This document shows positions 1-8,637 of a stretch of 62,748 bases of DNA, piece after piece. The position numbers were made by a program, and so were the translations under genes. Position 1 is the first letter of the stretch. Every line of letters begins with the position of its first letter. The stretch is from Streptomyces sp. A1136 (lineage in GTDB: Bacteria; Actinomycetota; Actinomycetes; Streptomycetales; Streptomycetaceae), in NCBI RefSeq assembly GCF_004795055.1, contig NZ_SSBJ01000039.1:1-62748 (forward strand), written 5' to 3'. The notes beneath the pieces were generated by a model. That model made no database searches. It had not been told where the DNA came from and saw nothing but the letters and a program-made list of their open reading frames with translations.

Positions 1-187
1 GTCGGAGGGCGTCACCGCCCGCTGGTCGGTGATCCGCAACGGCGTGGACCTCTCCCACTTCCGCCCCGGCCGCGCCGACCGGGGCGGCGGGCGGACCGGG
101 CTCGGCGCGGGCGGCGGCCGTGGGGGCGGCGAGGGCCGCGCACACGGCGGCGAACAGCGCCGTACGGGCGAGGATTCGGCGGTACAT
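1..187 (-). CDS. Possible secreted protein, N-terminal part only (runs off the left edge)
   Basis: Reading leftward from ATG at 187, the frame stays open to the window edge (62 codons). It begins MYRRILARTALFAAV and continues through an Ala-rich hydrophobic stretch to ARAEPG, which looks like a Sec signal peptide of about 28 residues. Third codon positions are GC-rich from 187 to about 65 and then deteriorate (GAA, GGA, GTT, GAT, CGA, CCA), exactly where the opposite strand encodes a convincing glycosyltransferase motif. There is no clear ribosome binding site. The product cannot be named, and the frame may be interrupted near 65-80. Confidence 0.3.
   Translation of the reverse strand, partial: MYRRILARTALFAAVCAALAAPTAAARAEPGPPAAPVGAAGAEVGEVHAVADHRPAGGDALR
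2..118 (+). pseudogene. Fragment of a GT4-type glycosyltransferase
   Basis: In the second forward frame the window starts with SEGVTARWSVIRNGVDLSHF followed by RPG. This matches the linker motif of GT-B family 4 glycosyltransferases (W-S-V-I-x-N-G-V-D-x-x-x-F-R-P-G) that begins the nucleotide-sugar binding half. The expected next element (a valine-rich strand with a VGR motif) never appears, and the frame dissolves into Gly/Arg-rich filler after about position 118. Upstream sequence lies outside the window. It is either the end of a truncated gene or the left side of a rearrangement or assembly junction. Confidence 0.35.
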
Positions 188-338
188 GGCCCGGGACGTT
201 GGCGCAGCGCCTCGCGCCGGGTCAAGCACCGTCACCGGGCCGGCCGAAGACCGCAACCCGCCCGGGTGCGGCCTCGGCGTGGCGTACGGGTGCACCGGGG
301 TCACGGCCGGCGGCGGTACGAGCCCACCCCGGCAAGGG

Positions 339-1589
339 TCAGCGGGCCGCCGGGCCGCTCCAGCCGGCCGGGACGTGGCCGAGCCGGACGCGCTGCGGGT
401 GGTCGCCGACGGGGACGGAGACCCGTTTGGTCCCGGTGGCGAAGTCGATGGCGGTGACCCGGTCGGCGCCGCTCTCGGAGATCACGCAGGCGCTCCCGTC
501 ACCGTCGACGGTGGCCCAGTAGGGCTTCACGGCGGGCACCGGCGGCGCCTGGGTGAGCGTGGCCCGGTCCACGATCGTCGCGTAGTCGTCCATGGTTCCC
601 GCGACGCAGAGCTTCGCGCCGTCGGGGCTCATGGACAGGCCGTGGTGACGGGAGTCGTTGACCCAGGTGGTGCGGTCGGTGCTGGTGGCGGGGTTGCCGG
701 GCAGTTCCTTGATCCGGGTGATCCGGTCGGCGGCGACGTCGTACTCGATCACGCCGTTGAAGAACGACACCTGGAAGTAGAGCTTCGACTCGTCGGGGCT
801 GAACGACATGGGCCGCACGGCGTCCGAGAGGTCGGGGCGGCCGAAGGCGTCGAGGCGCTCGCGCATGTCGATCACCCGGACGGTGCGGAAGGTCCGGGCG
901 TCGACGATCGTGAGCTTCCGGTCGCCCTTCGTCCAGTCCAGCCAGGGCGCGTCGAGGGCTGAGGTGACGTCGCCGATGGAGCTGTTCCACAGGTAACGGC
1001 CGCCCTGCGTGAAGGTGTTCTCGTGCGGCTTGTCCCCGGTGGTGAAGGAGCCGACCTGCCGGCCCGTGGCGATGTCCAGCACGTGCACGGTGTTGGCGGT
1101 CGAGGCGGAGACGGCGACCCGGGTGCCGTCGGGTGACAGCGCCATGTGGTCGGCGCGGTATCCGGCGACGGGGAAACGCCAATTCACGCGGCCGGTGCGG
1201 ACGTCGATGGAGACCACGTCGGCGAAGCTGGGCCGGGAGGCGACCACGGCGGAGCCGTCCGGCGTGGTGTACATGTCGTCGACGAACTGGTCGTGGCCTT
1301 CGCCCGCGGTGGCGCGGATGCCGAGGAAGAATCCGAGCTTCACGGGGTCGAGGTAGATCTCCCGCAGCCGCTCGGCCTTGTCGGGGATGACGTCGATCCG
1401 CCCGACCTTGGCGAGGTCGCCCGTGGAGGCCAGCACATCGGCGGTGCCTTCCCAGTTGTTCCCGACGAACAGCACCTCGCGCGGCGCCGAGCCGGACGCG
1501 TGGGCGGGTACGGGCGCGGGCGCGACGCCGAGCGTGGCCGCGGCCAGCACGCAGGCGGCGAGCAGGGTACGGGCGGGGAACCGGGGCAT
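339..1589 (-). CDS. Secreted YncE-type beta-propeller protein
   Basis: This 416-residue protein has a Sec signal peptide at about residues 1-31 (Arg near the N-terminus, Ala/Leu core, AHA cleavage site) and then a series of WD40/YVTN-like blades. Visible repeat motifs include PDGSAVVASR, SPDGTRVAVSA with TGRQVGSF, SPDESKLYFQ, and SPDGAKLCVAG, so a seven-bladed propeller of the YncE or cytochrome-cd1-like type is likely. Such proteins are exported; their ligands are mostly unknown. The ATG at 1589 has GGAG eight bases upstream. It is the last clear gene of the leftward run after XdhC, from which it is separated by 138 bases, so it may have its own promoter. No catalytic residues can be assigned. 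Confidence 0.8.
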   Translation of the reverse strand: MPRFPARTLLAACVLAAATLGVAPAPVPAHASGSAPREVLFVGNNWEGTADVLASTGDLAKVGRIDVIPDKAERLREIYLDPVKLGFFLGIRATAGEGHDQFVDDMYTTPDGSAVVASRPSFADVVSIDVRTGRVNWRFPVAGYRADHMALSPDGTRVAVSASTANTVHVLDIATGRQVGSFTTGDKPHENTFTQGGRYLWNSSIGDVTSALDAPWLDWTKGDRKLTIVDARTFRTVRVIDMRERLDAFGRPDLSDAVRPMSFSPDESKLYFQVSFFNGVIEYDVAADRITRIKELPGNPATSTDRTTWVNDSRHHGLSMSPDGAKLCVAGTMDDYATIVDRATLTQAPPVPAVKPYWATVDGDGSACVISESGADRVTAIDFATGTKRVSVPVGDHPQRVRLGHVPAGWSGPAAR

Positions 1590-1727
1590 TCGCTCAACTC
1601 CATTACGGAAAGGCGCTGTTACCGGCCGGTAAAATAGGTGGAACGACGAAAGGGCGCAACCCCCGGGGGCGCGCCACTTGATGGAATCGGATCGGCTCGG
1701 GCGGTCGGGCGGACGGTCGGGGCGCCT

Positions 1728-2879
1728 TCAGGCGACGGACCCGATCCGCCCCACCACGGTGTTCGAACCCTCGCGGTGGATCGGTATCCGCGCGCCGGTC
1801 AGGGCGGCGCCGCTGCCGCCGCGGCGGTTGGCCACGATTTCGGCGGCGATGGACAGCGCGGTCTCCTCCGGGGAGCGGGCGCCGAGGTCCAGGCCGATGG
1901 GGGAACGCAGCCGGGCGAGTTCCAGTTCGCTCACGCCGACCTCGCGCAGGCGCCTGTTGCGGTCCTCGTGGGTCCTGCGGGAGCCCATGGCGCCGACGTA
2001 GGCGACGGGCAGCCTGAGGGCCGTCTCCAGCAGGGGCACGTCGAACTTGGCGTCGTGGGTGAGCACGCACAGGACGGTACGGGAGTCCACCTCCGTGGAC
2101 TCCAGGTAGCGGTGCGGCCAGTCGACCACGATCTCGTCCGCCTCGGGGAAACGGTTCTTCGTGGCGAACACCGGCCGGGCGTCACACAGCGTGACGTGAT
2201 AGCCGAGGAACTTGCCGATCCGTACCAGGGCGGAGGCGAAGTCGATGGCACCGAAGACGATCATTCTCGGGGGCGGCACGCTGGACTCGACGAGCACCCT
2301 CAGCGGCTCTCCGCAGAGCCGGCCGTCGGCGCCGATCTCCAGCACCCCGGTCTTCCCCGCGTCCAGCATGGCGCGGGTCTCCTCGACGATGGTGCGGTCC
2401 AGCTCGGGGTGGGCGCCGAAGCCGCCCTCGTACGAGCCGTCGCCGCGGACGACCACCGCGCGGCCCATCAGCTCCGCCGGGCCTTCGGCGATAAGGGCGA
2501 CCGCCGCCGCCTCCCCACGGGCGGCGGCGGCCGGCACGGCCGCGAGCACCTCCCGTAGCGGAGAGCCCACGGGGACCGGGGTGACGAGGATGTCGATCAC
2601 CCCGCCGCAGGTCAGACCCACGGCGAAGGCATCGTCGTCGCTGTAGCCGAAGCGCTCGGTGGCGCTCTCGCCGTCCTGGAGGGACTGCCGGCACAGCTCG
2701 TACACCGCGCCCTCCACGCATCCGCCGGACACCGAGCCGATCACCGTTCCCTCGCCGTCGACGGCGAGGGCGGCCCCGGGCTGCCGTGGGGCGCTGCCGC
2801 CGACCGCCACGACCGTGGCGACGGCGAAGTCACGACCCTGCTCGACCCACCGGTTGAGTTCTTCGGCGATGTCCAGCAT
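1728..2879 (-). CDS. xdhC: XdhC/CoxI family molybdenum-cofactor insertion protein
   Basis: This 383-residue protein has the two-part XdhC layout. The N-terminal part (about residues 20-60) carries AVGGSAPRQPGAALAV and the SVSGGCVEGAVYE signature. The C-terminal Rossmann-like domain starts with IVFGAIDFASALVRIGKFLG at about residue 210 and has LCDARPVFA and the conserved DAKFD and VGAMGSRRT segments. In other bacteria XdhC binds sulfurated molybdenum cofactor and inserts it into xanthine dehydrogenase. It lies downstream of the permease and three xanthine dehydrogenase subunits, all on the minus strand, which supports that partner. The match to the family is strong; the operon link is inference. 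Confidence 0.9.
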   Translation of the reverse strand: MLDIAEELNRWVEQGRDFAVATVVAVGGSAPRQPGAALAVDGEGTVIGSVSGGCVEGAVYELCRQSLQDGESATERFGYSDDDAFAVGLTCGGVIDILVTPVPVGSPLREVLAAVPAAAARGEAAAVALIAEGPAELMGRAVVVRGDGSYEGGFGAHPELDRTIVEETRAMLDAGKTGVLEIGADGRLCGEPLRVLVESSVPPPRMIVFGAIDFASALVRIGKFLGYHVTLCDARPVFATKNRFPEADEIVVDWPHRYLESTEVDSRTVLCVLTHDAKFDVPLLETALRLPVAYVGAMGSRRTHEDRNRRLREVGVSELELARLRSPIGLDLGARSPEETALSIAAEIVANRRGGSGAALTGARIPIHREGSNTVVGRIGSVA

Positions 2880-2951
2880 GTTCGGCCTCCTCGGAGGGGT
2901 TCGGTTCCAGTATCGGACGCGTGGAGGGTCAGGTGGCGGTCATCGCCTGCC

Positions 2952-4415
2952 CTACTTGACGCCGAGCCATCCCTCGATGGGGTGCAGGGAGAAGAACACG
3001 ACGAAGATCACGGTCAGCGCCCACATGAAGGCACCGATCTCGCGGGCCTTGCCCTGCGCGACCTTGATGGCCACGTAGGAGATCACACCGGCGGCGACAC
3101 CGGCCGTGATCGAGTAGGTGAACGGCATGAGCACCACGGTCAGGAAGACCGGAATGGCGGTCGCGCTGTCGGCCCAGTCCACGTGGCGGGCGTTCTGCAT
3201 CATCATCGCGCCGATGACGACCAGGGCCGCGGAGGCGACCTCACCCGGGACGATCTGCGTGATCGGGGTGAAGAAGAGGCAGGCGGCGAAGAAGAGGCCG
3301 GTCACGACGGAGGCGAGACCTGTGCGGGCCCCCTCGCCGACGCCGGTCGCGGACTCGACGAACACGGTCTGACCGGAGCCGCCCGCCAGACCACCGATGG
3401 CGCCACCGGCGCCGTCGATGAACAGGGCCTTGGACAGGCCCGGCATGCGGCCCTGGTCGTCGGCGAGCTTGGCCTCGGTGCCGACGCCGATGATGGTGGC
3501 CATCGCGTCGAAGAAACCGGCGAGGACGAGGGTGAAGACGATCATGCCGACCGTCATGACGCCGACGTCGCCCCAGCCGCCGAACTCGACCTTGCCGAAG
3601 AGCGAGAAGTCGGGCATGGAGATGGCGGAGCCGGACAGCTCGGGCGCGCCGTTCTTCCAGGCCTTCGGGTCGACGTTCGCCACGGCGTTGATGATCGCCG
3701 CGACCACCGTTCCGCCGACGATGCCGATCAGGATCGCGCCGGGGATCTTGCGGGCCTGGAGCATGAAGATGGCCAGCAGGGTCAGGCAGAAGACGAAGAC
3801 GGGCCAGCCGGAGAGCTGACCGGCGGCGCCCAGGCTGACGGGGGGAGCGAACTCCGGGCCGTTGCCGACGAAGCCGGCCTTGTAGAGACCGATCAGGGCA
3901 ACGAAGAGGCCGATGCCCATCGTGATGCCGTGCTTGAGCGCGAGCGGGATCGCGTTCATGATCATCTCGCGGAGGCCGGTGACGACCAGGAGACAGATCA
4001 CGACGCCGTACATCACGCACATGCCCATGGCCTGCGGCCAGGTCATCTGCGGCGCCACCTGCGAGGACAGCACGCCCGACACCGACAGGCCGGCCGCGAG
4101 GGCGAGCGGCACCTTGCCGACGAAGCCCATGAGGAGCGTGGTCAGGGCCGCGGCGAAGGCCGTGGCCGTGATCAGGGCCTTCTGGCTCATGGTGTCTCCG
4201 GCGACGTCCTTGCCGGAGAGGATCAGCGGGTTGAGCAGGAGGATGTACGCCATGGCCATGAAGGTCGTGACGCCGCCACGAATCTCATTGCCGACGTTGG
4301 ACCCTCTGTGGGTTATGTGAAAGTACCGGTCGAGCCAAGAACGCCCGGCGGGGGTACGAGAGCCGTCGCCGGCCTCATCCGCGGTGGTCTTGGGCTCCAC
4401 AGACGACTGGGTCAT
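2952..4415 (-). CDS. NCS2 family purine permease (guanine/hypoxanthine/xanthine type)
   Basis: This 487-residue polytopic membrane protein belongs to the AzgA/PbuG-like branch of nucleobase:cation symporters. After a short hydrophilic N-terminus comes WLDRYFHITHRGSNVGNEIR and GGVTTFMAMAYILLLNP, the classic first helix of the branch, followed by about 12 membrane segments and the GTEAKLADDQGRMPG loop. A longer frame exists upstream, but the ATG at 4415 is preferred because GGGAG lies nine bases before it and the upstream codons lack GC-rich third positions. Its place between xanthine dehydrogenase and XdhC implies purine import for catabolism. Exact substrate is not visible. Confidence 0.92.
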   Translation of the reverse strand: MTQSSVEPKTTADEAGDGSRTPAGRSWLDRYFHITHRGSNVGNEIRGGVTTFMAMAYILLLNPLILSGKDVAGDTMSQKALITATAFAAALTTLLMGFVGKVPLALAAGLSVSGVLSSQVAPQMTWPQAMGMCVMYGVVICLLVVTGLREMIMNAIPLALKHGITMGIGLFVALIGLYKAGFVGNGPEFAPPVSLGAAGQLSGWPVFVFCLTLLAIFMLQARKIPGAILIGIVGGTVVAAIINAVANVDPKAWKNGAPELSGSAISMPDFSLFGKVEFGGWGDVGVMTVGMIVFTLVLAGFFDAMATIIGVGTEAKLADDQGRMPGLSKALFIDGAGGAIGGLAGGSGQTVFVESATGVGEGARTGLASVVTGLFFAACLFFTPITQIVPGEVASAALVVIGAMMMQNARHVDWADSATAIPVFLTVVLMPFTYSITAGVAAGVISYVAIKVAQGKAREIGAFMWALTVIFVVFFSLHPIEGWLGVK

Positions 4416-4651
4416 GGTGCCTAACTCCCAAGGTTCAAAGGGGCACCCGCATGGGGATTGGAGATCGCGGGATTTGGGATGGTGCGTTGGCTGCACGACC
4501 CGGGGTGACGGCCCGAGGCGACGCGATGGTTACTGCGGTGTTGCGGGTACTGGGTACTGCGGGTACTGCGTGGGGGTGCCGCCGGTGGGGCGGGCCGCGA
4601 GCGGTGCGGTCCGAGGTGTTCCGGCTCGTACTCCGGGCGGTGCGGCTGGAA

Positions 4652-4674
4652 GTGTGACGTTCCCGATGTCACAC
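4652..4674. promoter_or_regulatory. Perfect 7-9-7 inverted repeat GTGTGAC/GTCACAC
   Basis: GTGTGAC at 4652-4658 is mirrored exactly by GTCACAC at 4668-4674 around a nine-base spacer. It sits about 240 bases upstream of the permease start and could be an operator for a purine-responsive or CRP-like regulator. The 11-base gap between TGTGA and TCACA is longer than a normal CRP site. Confidence 0.35.
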
Positions 4675-4693
4675 CGCCCGGAGAGTCTGTGGG

Positions 4694-4719
4694 GGTCCGG
4701 GACCTCGCGGCCCCGGACC
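4694..4719 (-). terminator. Hairpin after the xanthine dehydrogenase Mo subunit
   Basis: An eight-base perfect stem (GGTCCGGG/CCCGGACC) with a ten-base loop starts nine bases past the stop codon. There is no U-run, which is normal for Streptomyces terminators. Confidence 0.5.
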
Positions 4720-4727
4720 GTGCCGTC

Positions 4728-7133
4728 CTAGAGGGTGCCGGTGAGGGCTTCCGGGCGGATCGGCGTCTTGTTGAGCTCCAGACCGGTCGCCTGCCGGATC
4801 GCCGCGAGGACGGCCGGCGTGGACGAGAGGGTCGGGGCCTCGCCCATTCCGCGCAGGCCGTACGGCGCGTTCGGGTCGGCGAGCTCCAGGACGTCGACCG
4901 GGATGGTCGGGGTGTCGAGGATGGTCGGGATCAGGTAGTCCGTGAAGGAGGGGTTGCGCACCTTCGCGGTCTTCGGGTCCACGATGATCTCTTCCATGAT
5001 CGCGACGCCCAGGCCCTGGGTGGTACCGCCCTGGATCTGGCCGACCACGGAGAGCATGTTCAGCGCCTTGCCGACGTCCTGGGCGGTGGCGAGCTCGATG
5101 ACCTTGACGAGGCCGAGCTCGGTGTCCACCTCCACCACCGCGCGGTGCGCGGCGAAGGTGTACTGGACGTGTCCGTTGCCCTGGCCTGTCTTCAGGTCGA
5201 ACGGGACGGTCGGCCGGTGCCGGAACTCCAGCTCCAGGTCGATCGCGTCCTCGCCCTCCAGGACGTCGGCGATGTCCGCGAGGACCTCGCCGCCGTCGGT
5301 GACCACCTTGCCGCCCTCCAGGAGCAGCTCGGCGGTCGCCCACGCGGGGTGGTAGGAGCCGTTCTTGCGGCGGCCGATCTCCAGGACGGCCTCGCGGACG
5401 GCCTGGCAGGTGTTCTTCACCGCGCCACCGGTCATGTACGTCTGCCGCGAGGCGGACGTGGACCCTGCGGAGCCGACCCGGGTGTCGGCCGGGTGGATGG
5501 TCACCTGCGTGACGCCCAGCTCCGTACGGGCGATCTGGGCGTGGACGGTGACGCCGCCCTGGCCGACCTCCGCCATGGCCGTGTGGACCATCGCGACGGG
5601 CTCGCCGTTGACGACCTCCAGGCGCACGCGGGCGGTGGAGTAGTCGTCGAAGCCCTCGGAGAAGCCGACGTTCTTGATGCCGACCGCGTAGCCGACGCCG
5701 CGGACGACGCCCTCGCCGTGGGTGGTGTTGGACAGGCCGCCCGGCAGGGCGCGGATGTCCGCGCCCTCCCCGGCCGTCTCCCACTGGCGCTCGGGCGGCA
5801 GCGGGCGGGACTTGACCCGGCGCAGCAGCTCGGCGACGGGGGCCGGGGAGTCCACGACCTGCCCGGTGGGCATGATCGTGCCCATCTCCATGGCGTTCAG
5901 CTGCCGGAACTCGACCGGGTCCATGCCCAGCTTCGCGGCGAGCTTGTCCATCTGGGCCTCGTACGCGAAGCAGGCCTGGACGGCGCCGAAGCCGCGCATC
6001 GCGCCGCAGGGCGGGTTGTTGGTGTAGAGGGCGATCGCCTCGATGTCCACGTCTTCGAGGACGTACGGGCCGACCGACAGGGAGGACGCGTTGCCCACGA
6101 CCGCCGGGGAGGCCGACGCGTAGGCGCCGCCGTCCAGGACGATCCTGCACTTCATGTGCGTGAGCTTGCCGTCCTTGGTGGCCCCGTGCTCGTAGTGGAG
6201 CTTCGCCGGGTGGCGGTGCACGTGCCCGAAGAACGACTCGAACCGGTTGTAGACGATCTTGACCGGCTTGTTCGTGGCCAGGGCCAGGAGACAGGCGTGG
6301 ATCTGCATCGAGATGTCCTCGCGACCGCCGAAGGCACCGCCGACGCCGGAGAGCGTCATGCGCACCTTGTCCTCGGGGAGACCGAGGACGGGGGCGATCT
6401 GCCTGAGGTCCGAGTGCAGCCACTGGGTGGCCACGTAGAGGTCGACACCGCCGTCCTCGGCGGGCACGGCCAGACCGGACTCCGGGCCGAGGAAGGCCTG
6501 GTCCTGCATGCCGAAGGTGTACTCGCCCTCGACGATGACGTCCGCGCGCTTGCGGGCCTCTTCCACGTTGCCGCGGACGATCGGCTGGCGGTGCACGATG
6601 TTCGGGTGCGGGACGTGGGCGCTGTGGTGGTCGTCGCGGCCCTCGTGGATCAGCGGCGCGTCGGGGGCGAGGGCGGAGGCCTCGTCCGTGACGAGCGGCA
6701 GCTCACGGTAGTCGATCTTGATCTTGGCGGCCGCCCGGCGGGCGGTCTCCGGGTGGTCGGCCGCCACGAGGGCGACCGGCTCACCGTGGTGACGGACGCG
6801 ACCGTGGGCGAGGACCGGGGTGTCCTGGATCTCCAGGCCGTAGTTCTTCGTCTCGGCCGGCAGGTCGTCGTAGGTCAGCACGGAGTAGACGCCGGGCATG
6901 GCGAGCGCCTCGGAGATGTCGATGGAGACGATCTCGGCGTGGGCGACGGTGCTGCGCAGGGTCTGGCCCCACAGCATGTCCTCGTGCCACATGTCCGAGG
7001 AGTACGCGAACTCACCGGTGACCTTGAGGGTGCCGTCCGGGCGCAGGACGGACTCGCCGATGCCGCCCTTCGCGTGCTTCTGGCTGACGTTGGTCGGCGC
7101 GCCGGCCGGGACCGTGCGGGTGTTCTGCCCCAT
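4728..7133 (-). CDS. Xanthine dehydrogenase, molybdopterin-binding subunit
   Basis: This 801-residue protein is a full-length large subunit of the xanthine oxidase family (XdhA of E. coli, PucD of Bacillus). The N-terminal a/b hammerhead domain starts GGIGESVLRPDGTLKVTGEF, and the molybdopterin domains contain GVGGAFGGREDISMQ (about residue 260), PCGAMRGFGAVQACFAYE, GGVTVHAQIARTELG and YGLRGMGEAPTL near the end, with a Glu in the last motif at the place of the catalytic base. It oxidises hypoxanthine/xanthine with water-derived oxygen. A longer frame upstream overlaps the FeS gene; ATG 7133, two bases past the FeS stop and preceded by AGGAAGAGG, is the natural start. Likely substrate purine, judged by permease, XdhC and PucR neighbours. 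Confidence 0.93.
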   Translation of the reverse strand: MGQNTRTVPAGAPTNVSQKHAKGGIGESVLRPDGTLKVTGEFAYSSDMWHEDMLWGQTLRSTVAHAEIVSIDISEALAMPGVYSVLTYDDLPAETKNYGLEIQDTPVLAHGRVRHHGEPVALVAADHPETARRAAAKIKIDYRELPLVTDEASALAPDAPLIHEGRDDHHSAHVPHPNIVHRQPIVRGNVEEARKRADVIVEGEYTFGMQDQAFLGPESGLAVPAEDGGVDLYVATQWLHSDLRQIAPVLGLPEDKVRMTLSGVGGAFGGREDISMQIHACLLALATNKPVKIVYNRFESFFGHVHRHPAKLHYEHGATKDGKLTHMKCRIVLDGGAYASASPAVVGNASSLSVGPYVLEDVDIEAIALYTNNPPCGAMRGFGAVQACFAYEAQMDKLAAKLGMDPVEFRQLNAMEMGTIMPTGQVVDSPAPVAELLRRVKSRPLPPERQWETAGEGADIRALPGGLSNTTHGEGVVRGVGYAVGIKNVGFSEGFDDYSTARVRLEVVNGEPVAMVHTAMAEVGQGGVTVHAQIARTELGVTQVTIHPADTRVGSAGSTSASRQTYMTGGAVKNTCQAVREAVLEIGRRKNGSYHPAWATAELLLEGGKVVTDGGEVLADIADVLEGEDAIDLELEFRHRPTVPFDLKTGQGNGHVQYTFAAHRAVVEVDTELGLVKVIELATAQDVGKALNMLSVVGQIQGGTTQGLGVAIMEEIIVDPKTAKVRNPSFTDYLIPTILDTPTIPVDVLELADPNAPYGLRGMGEAPTLSSTPAVLAAIRQATGLELNKTPIRPEALTGTL

Positions 7134-7135
7134 GG

Positions 7136-7738
7136 TCAGACCACCTCTTCCTGGCGGGCGGCCGCGAGGCGGACCGCGTCGAGGATCTTCTCGTAGCCCG
7201 TGCAGCGGCAGAGGTTGCCGGACAGGGCCTCGCGGATGTCCTGGTCGGACGGGGAGGGGTTCTCCTCCAGCAGCGCGTCGGCCTGGACCAGGAGGCCCGG
7301 GGTGCAGAAACCGCACTGGACGGCGCCCGCGTCGATGAACGCCTGCTGGACGGTGGAGAGCGGGGCGCCCTCGCCGGTCCGGGAGTCGGAACCCCGCGCG
7401 GACCACCGCTTGGCCTCGTCCAGGGCGACGCCCTTGTCGCCGCAGCCCCCGGGGGCGCAGGCGCCGCCGTGGCCGTGCTCCGCGCGCTGCTTGGCGAACT
7501 CCGCCAGCCCCTCGACGGTCACGACGTCGCGACCTTCCACCTGACCGGCGGCGACGAGACAGGAACAGACCGGCACGCCGTCGAGGCGGACGGTGCACGA
7601 GCCGCACTCGCCCTGCTCACAGGCGTTCTTCGAACCCGGCAGACCGAGGCGCTCGCGCAGGACGTACAGGAGGGACTCGCCCTCCCAGACGTCGTCCGCT
7701 TCCTGCTGCCGACCGTTGACGGTGAAATTGACACGCAT
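7136..7738 (-). CDS. Xanthine dehydrogenase, 2Fe-2S subunit with an internal insert
   Basis: This 200-residue protein carries two [2Fe-2S] clusters that pass electrons from the molybdenum centre to FAD. The plant-ferredoxin-like cluster uses C40, C45, C48 and C60 (NACEQGECGSC). The helical C-terminal domain uses C142, C145, C177 and C179 (QCGFC and LCRC). Between the domains, roughly residues 86-126, there is an insertion rich in Gly, His and Asp with two extra cysteines (C94, C99) that the usual 160-residue subunit lacks. It lies between the FAD gene (two-base gap) and the Mo gene, so the order is FAD-FeS-Mo in one transcript. Confidence 0.93.
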   Translation of the reverse strand: MRVNFTVNGRQQEADDVWEGESLLYVLRERLGLPGSKNACEQGECGSCTVRLDGVPVCSCLVAAGQVEGRDVVTVEGLAEFAKQRAEHGHGGACAPGGCGDKGVALDEAKRWSARGSDSRTGEGAPLSTVQQAFIDAGAVQCGFCTPGLLVQADALLEENPSPSDQDIREALSGNLCRCTGYEKILDAVRLAAARQEEVV

Positions 7739-7740
7739 GA

Positions 7741-8637
7741 TTACGCAGCCCCTTCGAGCGGGCGGCCGTTTCCGGTACCGCGGTACTGCTCCCAGGTCCA
7801 GACGAGCTGCCGGCGAGCCATGATGCCGACGGCGTGCCGGCGGTACTTCGCCGTACCCCGGACGTCGTCGATCGGGTTGGCCGCCCCGGCCGCGAGTTCA
7901 CCGAACTGCTTGGCGATCGACGGGGTGATGACCTTGCCGGACTCCCAGAAGCCGCCCTCTTCGAGCGCGGCGTTCAGGAACTCCTCGGCGACCTTCGCGC
8001 GGATCGGGGTCGGCGCCGCCGATCCGATGCCGGTGCGGACCGTACGGGTCCGCGGGTGCAGGGCCAGGCCGAAGGCGCAGACGGCGATGACCATCGCGTT
8101 GCGGGACCCGACCTTGGAGTACTGCTGGGGGCCGTCCGCCTTCTGGATGTGAACGGTCTTGATGAGCTCGTCGGGGGCCAGCGCGTTGCGCTTGACGCCG
8201 GTGTAGAAGGCGTCGATCGGGATCAGACGGGACCCGCGTACGGACTCCACCTCGACCTCCACGCCGGCCGCGAGCAGCGCGGGGTGGGCGTCACCGGCCG
8301 GCGAGGCGGTACCGAGGTTGCCGCCCACGCCTCCGCGGTTGCGGATCTGCGGGGACGCGACCGTGTGCGAGGCGAGCGCGAGGCCGGGCAGCTCCGTACG
8401 GAGGTTCTCCATGATCTGCGTGTACGTGACGGAAGCGCCCAGACGCACCACGTCCTCGCCGACCTCCCACTCGCCCAGCCGGGCGACGCGGTTCAGGTCG
8501 AGGAGGTACTCCGGCCGACGGTGGTCGAAGTTGATCTCGACCATGACGTCGGTGCCACCCGCGATCGGCACGGCTGTGGGGTACTCGGCCTTGGCGGCGA
8601 GTGCCTCCTCCCAGCTTGCGGGGCGAAGGAAGTCCAT
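7741..8637 (-). CDS. Xanthine dehydrogenase, FAD-binding subunit
   Basis: This 298-residue protein has the CO-dehydrogenase-flavoprotein fold. FAD-binding motifs are PIAGGTDVMVEI (about residues 24-35) and the later HTVASPQIRNRGGVGGNLGTA segment; the C-terminal domain follows after about residue 170. It receives electrons from the FeS subunit and passes them to NAD+. It is first in the leftward operon, starting at ATG 8637 with GAAGAGAG upstream, and faces the PucR regulator across a 256-base gap, so expression is probably set from that gap. Confidence 0.93.
   Translation of the reverse strand: MDFLRPASWEEALAAKAEYPTAVPIAGGTDVMVEINFDHRRPEYLLDLNRVARLGEWEVGEDVVRLGASVTYTQIMENLRTELPGLALASHTVASPQIRNRGGVGGNLGTASPAGDAHPALLAAGVEVEVESVRGSRLIPIDAFYTGVKRNALAPDELIKTVHIQKADGPQQYSKVGSRNAMVIAVCAFGLALHPRTRTVRTGIGSAAPTPIRAKVAEEFLNAALEEGGFWESGKVITPSIAKQFGELAAGAANPIDDVRGTAKYRRHAVGIMARRQLVWTWEQYRGTGNGRPLEGAA

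Larger units (their letters stand above)
4416..4727. other. 312-base gap between Mo subunit and permease: terminator, palindrome and short repeats
   Basis: No gene is visible. The segment holds a terminator for the Mo subunit (4694-4719), a perfect inverted repeat (4652-4674) and a run of GGGTACTGC units near 4546-4570. It probably also carries the permease promoter, which I cannot place exactly. Confidence 0.6.

Noticed and set aside
4689..7196. Long plus-strand frame opposite xanthine dehydrogenase
   Set aside because: Mirror of the molybdenum subunit codons; no ribosome binding site or motif.
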